Shown here one piece after another: positions 1 to 5,393 of a DNA stretch of 11,355 bases. Within the stretch, counting starts at the first letter, position 1. Each line of letters opens with the position of its first letter. The stretch comes from Calditrichota bacterium (GTDB lineage: Bacteria; Calditrichota; Calditrichia; RBG-13-44-9): contig JAJRXE010000288.1 in assembly GCA_024276455.1 (NCBI GenBank), positions 1-11,355 on the forward strand, in the 5' to 3' direction. The translations under genes and the position numbers were made by a program. The notes under the pieces are model-generated. The model saw only the letters and a program-made list of their open reading frames with translations. It had not been told where the DNA came from and did no database searches.

Positions 1-632
1 AGCAAATGCTCTGCCCGGGAGGGATCCTGCCGAATGAGCGAGGCGACCGTGTTCAGGGTGTTAAACAGAAAGTGGGGTTCAATCTGAGCCCGCAGGGCCG
101 TTAATTCCGCCCGTTCCACCTCCTGACGGCGACGCAGCTCCCGCCAGCGGACTTCGACATAGCTTCCAACCATGCTCAGCAGACTGATTAAAAAAAAGGT
201 GGTCAGAAAACTGACCAATAAACGAACCGCTTGTTGGCTGACCAGGGGAGACACGGCGAGTTGAGGAAAAAACAGCGAGAGAATTCCCGGAAAGATTTTC
301 CAGAAATTTGCGGCCAGATTTCCGCCAATTTCCGCCGGAGAAATTCGCAAGAAAGTTTCTACCGCCAGTCCCACCAGAAATCCGATGGAAATAGCCAGCG
401 CGTAGAGAAACCCCCGCAATCCCCACTGCTGCCAGGGCGAAAACACGGTTAGTTTTCTTCCCGCCAGGCGTCCCACTATTCCCAGAGCCAGCACGATTGG
501 CACCAGGTAACTGTAGCTAACCAGCAGGGAGCGCCGCAGCGATCCCATCTCGGGCAACCGGTAAAAAGCAATCAGAAGCCCGCCCAGGCCAACCGCGCCA
601 CTAATCAGTAAGGCTTTCTTCCAACTACTCAT
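1..632 (-). CDS. LytS/YehU-type membrane sensor histidine kinase (3' part outside window)
   Basis: The visible 210 codons are the N-terminal part; the gene continues past the left edge. The N-terminal ~165 residues are hydrophobic, with about four or five likely membrane helices (roughly residues 7-24, 38-55, 73-92, 114-130, 137-157). A charged Arg/Glu linker follows, then the motif QIEPHFLFNTLNT, with the probable phosphorylated histidine at His187. That motif is diagnostic of the His_kinase (PF06580) family of LytS/YehU kinases, which usually signal to a LytTR-type response regulator. The ATP-binding domain is not visible. The ATG overlaps the stop codon of the upstream membrane-protein gene as ATGA, so the two are probably translationally coupled. 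I infer that the sensor responds to an envelope or membrane state and that its response-regulator gene lies just beyond position 1. The ligand is unknown. Confidence 0.9.
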   Translation of the reverse strand, partial: MSSWKKALLISGAVGLGGLLIAFYRLPEMGSLRRSLLVSYSYLVPIVLALGIVGRLAGRKLTVFSPWQQWGLRGFLYALAISIGFLVGLAVETFLRISPAEIGGNLAANFWKIFPGILSLFFPQLAVSPLVSQQAVRLLVSFLTTFFLISLLSMVGSYVEVRWRELRRRQEVERAELTALRAQIEPHFLFNTLNTVASLIRQDPSRAEHL

Positions 633-1747
633 GCTTTCTGCACACCCTTAAAGGGATTCAATTGCCAGAAATAAACCAAGATTCCTCCCAGACCAAACCA
701 GAGCACCAGCAATTTGACCAACCAGCCGACAAACGGCAAGTGGGCCAGCAACACCACCAGCACAACTCCCATCCCCAGCGAGACCAGCACCGAACCGAGG
801 TTTCTCTCTTTGCGGAAAAATTGAAGAAGAAATTCCCCTAACGAGAGCGCGCCAAAAATGTACCCCAGGTACAGCAAAATGAGGTACAGGGCACCCACAA
901 TGAGGGCAACGGGAACGGTGAACACCAGCACAAACAGAAAAAGTGTCGCCACCGGCACAGCCACAAAGGTTAAAAATCCGGTAAGTAATTTCTTCCAGAA
1001 ATCCTGCCGAAGTCCATCCAGGTACTCATTGACCGGCGTTCGGAAAATGAGGTAAACCAGCAGGCCGGTAATAAACAGTCCCAAAACGGTCCAGTAAAAA
1101 CGAAACCGCAAAAAGAACAAAGGGCGTTTCTTAATTTGCACCTCCAGATTTTCCGGCAAATTGGCCTGTTCCCGACGATTCAGGGGTTTAAACAAGGTTA
1201 GTTTCGTGTTCGTTGCCCGGTAATTTTCTCCGAAGCGGATCGTTTTCACCTCCAGCTCGGTTGTGCCCCCCACGGTTCCGTTTAAGAACGCCTCGCCGGC
1301 GCCCCCCTGCACATCGCCTTCCACGGTACCGCCGTCCAGCATTAACTCACCGGCACCCACGTAGAGACTTCCCCTGATGCGGGCTCCCGGCATAATCTGA
1401 ATCTCTTTGCAAAAAACAATCACGTCGCCGTTGACCTCTCCGCTGATCTGAATCGTCTGAGCAAACGCCACCACCACGTCGTTCACCACGCCGTTAATAA
1501 TCAAAAGTCGGGCCGCCGCAATGACGTTGTCCTGTACGGTTCCATCCACCCGGTAAATTTCGCACGCACCAAAGGCATCCCCTTCCACGGTACCATCGAT
1601 AGTAATGAAACGGCTGGCTCCAAACAAATCCGCTTGAACCGTGTCGCCCCGCGCCACCAGCACCGATTTGTTTCCCCGGAATTCTGCGCCAAACAGGGAC
1701 GAAACAAACACTCCCAGCACCAATCCGATCGCGAACCACTTCTTCAT
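629..1747 (-). CDS. Bactofilin-like repeat protein with signal peptide and C-terminal multi-pass membrane domain
   Basis: This is a 372-residue protein in three parts. Residues 1-21 look like a signal peptide ending near SSLFGA. Residues ~25-170 carry about six imperfect repeats of ~17 residues built on the pattern hydrophobic-[DNS]-G-x-V-x-[GD]-[DV] (IDGTVEGD at 50, VDGTVQDN at 67, INGVVNDV at 84, ISGEVNGD at 101, LDGGTVEGD at 137, LNGTVGG at 155). This resembles the right-handed beta-helix of bactofilins and related polymer-forming proteins. Residues ~215-362 contain about five hydrophobic helices. Classical bactofilins are cytoplasmic and lack both a signal peptide and a membrane bundle. 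Here the repeat domain is predicted to face the periplasm. The start is supported by AGGAGG nine bases upstream, but that SD lies inside an inverted repeat (see 1753-1798). The stop overlaps the following kinase gene by ATGA, which suggests the protein and the LytS-type kinase work together. The function is unknown; an envelope scaffold or sensor partner is inference. Confidence 0.75.
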   Translation of the reverse strand: MKKWFAIGLVLGVFVSSLFGAEFRGNKSVLVARGDTVQADLFGASRFITIDGTVEGDAFGACEIYRVDGTVQDNVIAAARLLIINGVVNDVVVAFAQTIQISGEVNGDVIVFCKEIQIMPGARIRGSLYVGAGELMLDGGTVEGDVQGGAGEAFLNGTVGGTTELEVKTIRFGENYRATNTKLTLFKPLNRREQANLPENLEVQIKKRPLFFLRFRFYWTVLGLFITGLLVYLIFRTPVNEYLDGLRQDFWKKLLTGFLTFVAVPVATLFLFVLVFTVPVALIVGALYLILLYLGYIFGALSLGEFLLQFFRKERNLGSVLVSLGMGVVLVVLLAHLPFVGWLVKLLVLWFGLGGILVYFWQLNPFKGVQKA

Positions 1748-1878
1748 GACCCAAATCCTCCTTTGTTAATCTGTTCTAAGCAAAAAATAGGAGGATTTTT
1801 GCATCTCCCAAGCGGATTCGGCCCAGCGGTCGATTCGGACGCCTGAACGGTTGATTTCTCTTCCCAATGGTTAGTCAT
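1744..1878 (-). CDS. Candidate 44-residue leader ORF overlapping the downstream start codon
   Basis: An ATG at 1878 opens 44 uninterrupted codons and stops at TGA 1746-1744, which overlaps the next gene's ATG as ATGA. A purine-rich stretch with AAGGG lies about five to six bases upstream of the ATG and could serve as an SD. The peptide begins MTNHWEEKST and ends EQINKGGFGS. It has two cysteines (C26, C33), no signal peptide and no membrane helix, and I recognise no family. Its codons 28-42 run across the inverted repeat that hides the next gene's SD, so translating it would open that repeat. It may be a regulatory leader peptide, a tiny protein, or simply an open frame by chance. The fixed ATGA junction is the strongest argument for it. 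Part of its frame is constrained by the SD itself, which weakens the coding argument. Confidence 0.3.
   Translation of the reverse strand: MTNHWEEKSTVQASESTAGPNPLGRCKNPPIFCLEQINKGGFGS
1753..1798 (-). promoter_or_regulatory. Inverted repeat that can hide the ribosome binding site of the 1747-629 gene
   Basis: In the minus-strand transcript, AAATCCTCCT (1798-1789) can pair perfectly with AGGAGGATTT (1762-1753) across a 26-nt loop. The 3' arm contains the entire AGGAGG SD, which sits nine bases before the ATG at 1747. The 5' arm (UCCUCC) mimics the anti-SD of 16S rRNA. If it folds, the hairpin would block initiation. A ribosome translating the 44-codon frame 1878-1744 would unfold it. Transcripts starting at the candidate promoter at 1811-1784 would lack the 5' arm. 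The pairing is seen directly; the regulatory role is inference. Confidence 0.5.
1784..1811 (-). promoter_or_regulatory. Candidate sigma-70 promoter inside the leader
   Basis: On the minus strand, TTGGGA (1811-1806) and TATTTT (1789-1784) are separated by 16 bases, each matching four of six consensus positions. Transcription would begin near 1777, leaving a leader of about 30 nt with the SD free, because the 5' arm of the inverted repeat would not be transcribed. This is a weak match in an AT-rich tract and could be chance. Confidence 0.25.
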
Positions 1879-1939
1879 TTCTTCCCTTTCCTTTCACGAA
1901 TTATTAAAGGCCATCGGGGAATTCCTGGTATGCCGACGC

Positions 1940-2860
1940 TCAGTTTAAAACAGTCACCTTCTTCTTTTCCCCCTGCGAAATGCTCAGCACCACCTCCACC
2001 GGCATGCCCTGCTTTAAAATCTGCTCCGGATTGGGTACCGTAATTTTCACCGCGTACACCAGCGATGTGCGGGTTTCCGGGGTCAGAATGGTTTTGGGAG
2101 TAAATTCCGCCTTCGGACTGATCCAGCGAACCGTACCGCGGAGCTCCCGATCCAGCCCATCGACCCGAATGATGGCCGGCTGACCGATTTTAATTTCCGG
2201 AAGGCTCTCCTCGCTTACGTAGATTTTTACCCACACTTCCCGGAGGTGAATGATTTCAAAAAGCGGATTCACCGGCGGCACTGCTTCACCCTCTTCAAAA
2301 AATTTGGTCGCCACCACCCCTTGCACCGGGGAACGAACTGTGGCATCGTGGATTTTCTTTTCCACCAATTGTAAGCGGGCGTTCAATTGCTCTTTTTTCG
2401 CCAGCAGGGTTTGTTTTTGCTGCACCGCCCGCCGGTACGCCGACTCCGCCTTCTGGTAGCGGTTTTTTACCTCGTCCACTTGCTGCTGGCTTACCGACTG
2501 ACCAGCCAGCAGTTTTTGAAACCGCCGGTAAGTTTTGCGGGCAAAATCCAACTCCTCTTTTGCCTGGGCCAGGGTGGTGACCAGCAAGGCCTCCTGCGCA
2601 CGCACTTCTTGCAATCCGCCCAGAATCTCCCGTCGCTGGTAGGTGAGTTCCAGGGTGTCGATTAGCGCCAGGGTGTCGCCCACCTCCACCGGATCGCCGG
2701 TATCCACCCACAGGCGCAGAATCTTTCCGCCCGTTAAGGCAGGAACCCGTACGGTTTTTCCTTCCACCACGCTGGTGTACACCTGCTCTCCCCTGTTGCC
2801 CGAGCAAGAAAAAAACCAGAAGAGAGCAACAATCAGTAAACTTGAAGCGAAATACCGCAT
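1940..2860 (-). CDS. HlyD/YbhG-type periplasmic adaptor lipoprotein of an efflux system
   Basis: This 306-residue membrane-fusion protein would bridge an inner-membrane exporter to the TolC-like channel encoded just upstream. It starts with a hydrophobic segment ending FFSC, a plausible lipobox with lipidation at Cys19. It continues with the first half of a biotinyl-lipoyl-like domain (~33-72), a long alpha-helical hairpin rich in Glu, Gln, Lys and Arg (~73-170), the second lipoyl half with the typical RSPVQGVV (176-183), and a beta-barrel region. A signature around residues 252-273 (EFTPKT, then LVYAVKI) resembles adaptors of the YbhG/YhiI group, which normally partner ABC-2 type exporters; this is from recall and not searched. 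The start is supported by GGGAGG six bases upstream. The gene follows tolC by 77 bases. No ATPase, permease or RND gene follows it, so the pump must be encoded elsewhere or has been lost. Confidence 0.92.
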   Translation of the reverse strand: MRYFASSLLIVALFWFFSCSGNRGEQVYTSVVEGKTVRVPALTGGKILRLWVDTGDPVEVGDTLALIDTLELTYQRREILGGLQEVRAQEALLVTTLAQAKEELDFARKTYRRFQKLLAGQSVSQQQVDEVKNRYQKAESAYRRAVQQKQTLLAKKEQLNARLQLVEKKIHDATVRSPVQGVVATKFFEEGEAVPPVNPLFEIIHLREVWVKIYVSEESLPEIKIGQPAIIRVDGLDRELRGTVRWISPKAEFTPKTILTPETRTSLVYAVKITVPNPEQILKQGMPVEVVLSISQGEKKKVTVLN

Positions 2861-2892
2861 TTTGACCTCCCGGAAAAGTTGATGATATTCAC

Positions 2893-2907
2893 CGAGTCAC
2901 TCGACTC
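2893..2907 (-). repeat. Short overlapping inverted repeats in the tolC-hlyD gap
   Basis: CGAGTCACTCG (2893-2903) is an odd-centred palindrome, and GAGTC (2894-2898) also pairs with GACTC (2903-2907) around a 4-nt loop. The element lies about 33 bases before the adaptor start. It could form a small RNA hairpin that tunes expression between the two genes, or be a protein-binding site. No U-tract follows it in the direction of transcription, so it is not a standard terminator. Chance occurrence is possible. Confidence 0.3.
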
Positions 2908-2937
2908 AATCTTTTTTGCGAATCCACGAGCGCTATG

Positions 2938-4266
2938 TCACCGTTCGTCTTCCCCGAACCGACCGATCGTCCCGGTGGCATACCTCATGGAAGCCTGGTT
3001 TAACAAAAAATCCAGATAATCTTTGCTGAGTTCATGTTGCGCCAACGTGAGGGCGATTTCGGCATCCCGCAAGTCGGTGGAGCTTAATAATCCCTGCTCA
3101 TATTTGCTGAACGCAATCTCGTAACGTTTCTTCTCCTGCTGCACCAGCCGGCGGTGCAATTGAATCTGTTCCAGCGCGCTTTGCATTCCCTCGTAAGCGG
3201 TTAAAATTTGCTCCCGAATGGACTGCCAGAGCCGCTGTTGTTCCAGATTCTGTTTCCGAAGCAAATAGTCGATCTGGCGAACCTGGTGCTTCCGCCGTCC
3301 CCGATTCCACAGCTCCCACTGCAACTGCACCCCGAACTGGTAATAGGTCATCCATTCGTCTTTGAAAAAATCCACTCCCGGCCGACCGTAATGATAGCTG
3401 GCCTGACCGTACACCTGGGGAAAATACTGCCCCTGAACGGTTTTTTTACGGTAAGAGAATTCCCGGATTTTCAGCTCATTCAAAGCAAATTCCGGACGGT
3501 GCTGCCGGGCTAATTGTTCGTATTGTTCCCACGGACCAAACTGCACAGCCCGTCCGCGGAGGGAAATTACCGCCACGGAATCGATCCGGGGCACATTCAA
3601 CACCCGGGCCAGTTGAAAAAGGAGTATCTTCTTCTGATGTTGCAGTTTGCGCAAACGGGTCCGGACCTTTAACAGGCGGTTGGCAACCTCCAGCGTGTCG
3701 AACGCCGTGCCCTGCTGGGCCAGTAGAAGCTGCTTGACCCGCTGCAGGTGATTTTCGATCCGCGCCATGCTGGACCGGGCCACCTCCTGTTCGAAATGGT
3801 TCATCTGAACGGCGTAATAAAGCTGGTGGATTTGTAAAAAGATGCGGTTCTTGAGCAACTGCCGATTCACCTCCGCTTCCCGAGCCTGCACCTCGCTGGA
3901 TTTACGCTGATTCCGCAGACGAAATCCGGTAAAAATGGGCTGCACAACCTGCACGGAGAAATCGTATTGGTCCTTCACACCGGCTCGAATTTCCTGGCTG
4001 AAACCCGGAAACGGTTCGATGCTCAGCATCGGGACCTCTGAAATATGAGAAAGCTGACTTGCCAGGCTAACACGGGGCCAATAACCGGCCCGGGCTTCCT
4101 CGACTGCAGCGAAGGCCCGCTGCAACATTTGCTCCTGCTGTTGCAAGGACAGATTGTTCTCTTCGGCCAGCTGAAGAGCTTTTTCCAGAGTCAGTACCTC
4201 CACCGGCTGAGCCAGCAGCGAGGCAAACAGCCCCCAGAATAAGGTTGCAAAGATGAAACGTGTCAT
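2938..4266 (-). CDS. TolC-family outer-membrane efflux channel
   Basis: This 442-residue protein is predicted to trimerise into an outer-membrane and periplasmic exit duct for exported compounds. It has a signal peptide (MTRF then a hydrophobic core, cleavage likely after Ala19). Two OEP-type repeats follow: the first opens with LTLEKALQLAEENNLSLQQQ and contains ARAGYWPRVSLASQLS, and the second contains the comparable VQGQYFPQVYGQASYHYGRP. Long amphipathic helices rich in Gln, Arg and Leu lie between and after them. The length is normal for the family. An ATG at 4275 is in frame, but AGGAG (4280-4276) directly abuts it; the ATG at 4266 lies nine bases from that SD and gives a cleaner signal peptide, so I chose 4266. 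The SD immediately follows the tetR stop codon and the gap is 14 bases, so both genes share one mRNA. The partner adaptor follows at 2860. Confidence 0.93.
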   Translation of the reverse strand: MTRFIFATLFWGLFASLLAQPVEVLTLEKALQLAEENNLSLQQQEQMLQRAFAAVEEARAGYWPRVSLASQLSHISEVPMLSIEPFPGFSQEIRAGVKDQYDFSVQVVQPIFTGFRLRNQRKSSEVQAREAEVNRQLLKNRIFLQIHQLYYAVQMNHFEQEVARSSMARIENHLQRVKQLLLAQQGTAFDTLEVANRLLKVRTRLRKLQHQKKILLFQLARVLNVPRIDSVAVISLRGRAVQFGPWEQYEQLARQHRPEFALNELKIREFSYRKKTVQGQYFPQVYGQASYHYGRPGVDFFKDEWMTYYQFGVQLQWELWNRGRRKHQVRQIDYLLRKQNLEQQRLWQSIREQILTAYEGMQSALEQIQLHRRLVQQEKKRYEIAFSKYEQGLLSSTDLRDAEIALTLAQHELSKDYLDFLLNQASMRYATGTIGRFGEDER

Positions 4267-4280
4267 GAAAAGCATCTCCT

Positions 4281-4901
4281 TTACGTTTTGGTGATGCCCC
4301 GCCAGACCAGTTCAAATATTTCCTTTTTCCTCTCCTGCAGGAATTCAGACGAGTTCACCCGGATGGTGGGAAAAAGGGTTTCAATTACCGGTTGAGCCAA
4401 AAAGGGATACACGCACATGCCCAGTAAATTAAACAAAAAATGATGGATGTTTAGGGGTCGAATGATTTCTTTTTCAATGGCTTCTTCCAGAATGGTGATC
4501 CAGTGGTGCAGGGGAGAATCGCTGGTTTCGAGCAGGATTTCTTTCAAGATCGTTTTGAAAGCCGTCATATCCTGGCTGATTTCCCAGCTAATAAAACGAA
4601 CCATGCGGGGACGGGCAGCAAGCTGGTCCAGATATCCGTCGATGAATCCTTTTAAAAACTGGGCCAGATCCCGGGTTTGGGGAACAGACTGAAGCAGGGC
4701 TGCGAAAAAAGAACGAACCTCGTAATTAAAAACTCGTTGATACAGCTGTTCTTTGGAACGAAAATAGTAATGCAGCAGGGCCTTGTTAATGCCGGCTTTG
4801 CGGGCAATCTCCTGCATCCGGGCACCCTCTTTTCCTTTTTCCAGGAACACCTCGGTGGCGGCCTGGAGGATGCGTTGTTCCGTGTCGGTGAGTTTTTCCA
4901 T
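4281..4901 (-). CDS. TetR/AcrR-family transcriptional repressor of the efflux operon
   Basis: This is a 206-residue regulator. Residues ~6-55 are a standard TetR_N DNA-binding domain: a helix with ILQAATEVFLEKG, then the helix-turn-helix EIARKAGINKALLHYYFRSK (31-50), followed by EQLY. The remainder is a helical ligand-binding and dimerisation domain that I cannot assign to a subfamily. It is the first gene of the tetR-tolC-hlyD operon, ending 14 bases before the tolC start. An 18-bp perfect palindrome 12 bases upstream of its ATG is the likely operator. By analogy with AcrR/CecR-type systems it probably represses its own operon until an exported compound binds; the compound is unknown. The SD is weak (GGTGG about four bases from the ATG), which may keep repressor levels low. 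Confidence 0.92.
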   Translation of the reverse strand: MEKLTDTEQRILQAATEVFLEKGKEGARMQEIARKAGINKALLHYYFRSKEQLYQRVFNYEVRSFFAALLQSVPQTRDLAQFLKGFIDGYLDQLAARPRMVRFISWEISQDMTAFKTILKEILLETSDSPLHHWITILEEAIEKEIIRPLNIHHFLFNLLGMCVYPFLAQPVIETLFPTIRVNSSEFLQERKKEIFELVWRGITKT

Positions 4902-4913
4902 TTAACCACCAAA

Positions 4914-4931
4914 TTTAACCATATGGTTAAA
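4914..4931. promoter_or_regulatory. Probable TetR operator, perfect 18-bp palindrome
   Basis: TTTAACCATATGGTTAAA is identical to its own reverse complement. It ends 12 bases before the tetR start codon and sits where transcription from the candidate promoter at 4959-4931 would begin, so a bound repressor would block it. A further half-site TTTAACCA follows at 4901-4908, overlapping the start codon, and could let a second dimer bind. Position, symmetry and size fit TetR-family autoregulation; binding is inferred. Confidence 0.65.
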
Positions 4932-4959
4932 ACCTACAGTTAATTTTCCTTAAAATCAA
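4931..4959 (-). promoter_or_regulatory. Candidate promoter of the tetR-tolC-hlyD operon
   Basis: On the minus strand, TTGATT (4959-4954) and TAGGTT (4936-4931) are spaced by 17 bases. The -35 matches four of six consensus positions and the -10 only three, so it is weak. Its -10 touches the palindromic operator and its start point would fall inside it. That arrangement, more than the sequence match, supports the call. Confidence 0.35.
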
Positions 4960-5009
4960 GGTTATTTTAAAAATTTTCGATAGTAAACGACGGAGCCACC
5001 TTCCTGGAA

Positions 5010-5028
5010 AAATTCCTGGTAGGAATTT
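5010..5028. repeat. Inverted repeat, 8-bp arms
   Basis: AAATTCCT (5010-5017) and AGGAATTT (5021-5028) are perfect inverted arms around GGT. TTCCTGG also occurs twice in direct orientation, at 5001-5007 and 5013-5019. The site could be a regulator binding site between the divergent operons. The three-base loop is short for an RNA hairpin. No binding protein can be named. Confidence 0.35.
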
Positions 5029-5067
5029 CTGAAAATTTGCCTACCGAATGTTTGATTGATAATCTAC

Positions 5068-5112
5068 AAAAAGGCGACAGGCGAAGGGGCAAGGAACGAA
5101 GGGGCGACAATT
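5068..5112. repeat. Degenerate 15-nt tandem repeat, about three units
   Basis: CGAAGGGGC occurs at 5082-5090 and 5097-5105 with a 15-base period, and GGCGACA occurs at 5073-5079 and 5103-5109, two periods apart. The three units (5068-5082, 5083-5097, 5098-5112) align with several mismatches. This looks like a decayed simple repeat; no function is evident. Confidence 0.45.
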
Positions 5113-5120
5113 TGGGGGAA

Positions 5121-5152
5121 TCATTCGTGAATTCATTCGTGAAAATTCGTGG
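5121..5152. repeat. ATTCGTGA/G direct-repeat cluster
   Basis: TCATTCGTGAA occurs perfectly at 5121-5131 and 5133-5143 (period 12), and a third copy, ATTCGTGG, is at 5145-5152. The same octamer ATTCGTGA appears on the minus strand at 1901-1894, in the other notable gap of this window. Short runs of this motif resemble intergenic dispersed repeats I recall from other genomes, but I cannot check that here. It might instead be a set of regulator binding sites. Confidence 0.45.
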
Positions 5153-5233
5153 ACCAAAATGCCGATCAACGCACGAACATTGCGGTAATGGAATTTTTCG
5201 CTCACCAACCGTTCCCGGGTGACACGGGTGAAT

Positions 5234-5251
5234 GGTTCCCAGAAAGGAACC
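5234..5251. repeat. Small perfect inverted repeat (6-bp arms)
   Basis: GGTTCC (5234-5239) pairs with GGAACC (5246-5251) around a six-base loop. No T-tract follows on either strand, so a terminator is unlikely. It may belong to the repeat debris of this intergenic region. Confidence 0.3.
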
Positions 5252-5341
5252 TACCGAAGTCACTGCCAGCGCTTTCAGATTTTATTTCCCTTTCGCACAG
5301 AAATTATTGGGTGCCTTGAAGCCTGAAAACAATCAAAATCC

Positions 5342-5370
5342 TTGCATTCAACTGTAGAATAATGTACAAT
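5342..5370 (+). promoter_or_regulatory. Sigma-70-type promoter of the kinase/regulator operon
   Basis: TTGCAT (5342-5347) and TACAAT (5365-5370) are separated by exactly 17 bases, matching four and five of six consensus positions. Transcription would start near 5377, leaving a leader of about 17 bases before the ATG at 5394. It is the best promoter match I found in the window. Confidence 0.6.
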
Positions 5371-5393
5371 ATGGTCGGTAAAAAAGATTGCTT

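Larger units (their letters stand above)
4902..5393. other. 492-bp divergent intergenic region with no supported gene
   Basis: This stretch separates the minus-strand efflux operon from the plus-strand kinase operon. From left to right it holds the TetR operator and candidate promoter, an AT-rich tract (4941-4980), an inverted repeat (5010-5028), a degenerate 15-nt tandem repeat (5068-5112), an ATTCGTGA cluster (5121-5152), a small hairpin (5234-5251) and a plus-strand promoter (5342-5370). A 98-codon minus-strand frame at 5263-4967 has no SD and a low-complexity composition, and I do not call it. The region looks like accumulated repeat debris flanked by two promoters. Confidence 0.6.

Noticed and set aside
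2295..2807. Minus-strand 170-codon frame inside the adaptor gene
   Set aside because: It is the adaptor gene read in another frame; the adaptor has clear lipoyl and coiled-coil domains.
4264..4275. Upstream ATG at 4275 as the tolC start
   Set aside because: AGGAG abuts it with no spacer, while the ATG at 4266 has a nine-base spacer and gives a normal signal peptide.
4967..5263. Minus-strand 98-codon frame in the divergent intergenic region
   Set aside because: No SD is present, it runs through tandem and ATTCGTGA repeats, and the product shows no family features.
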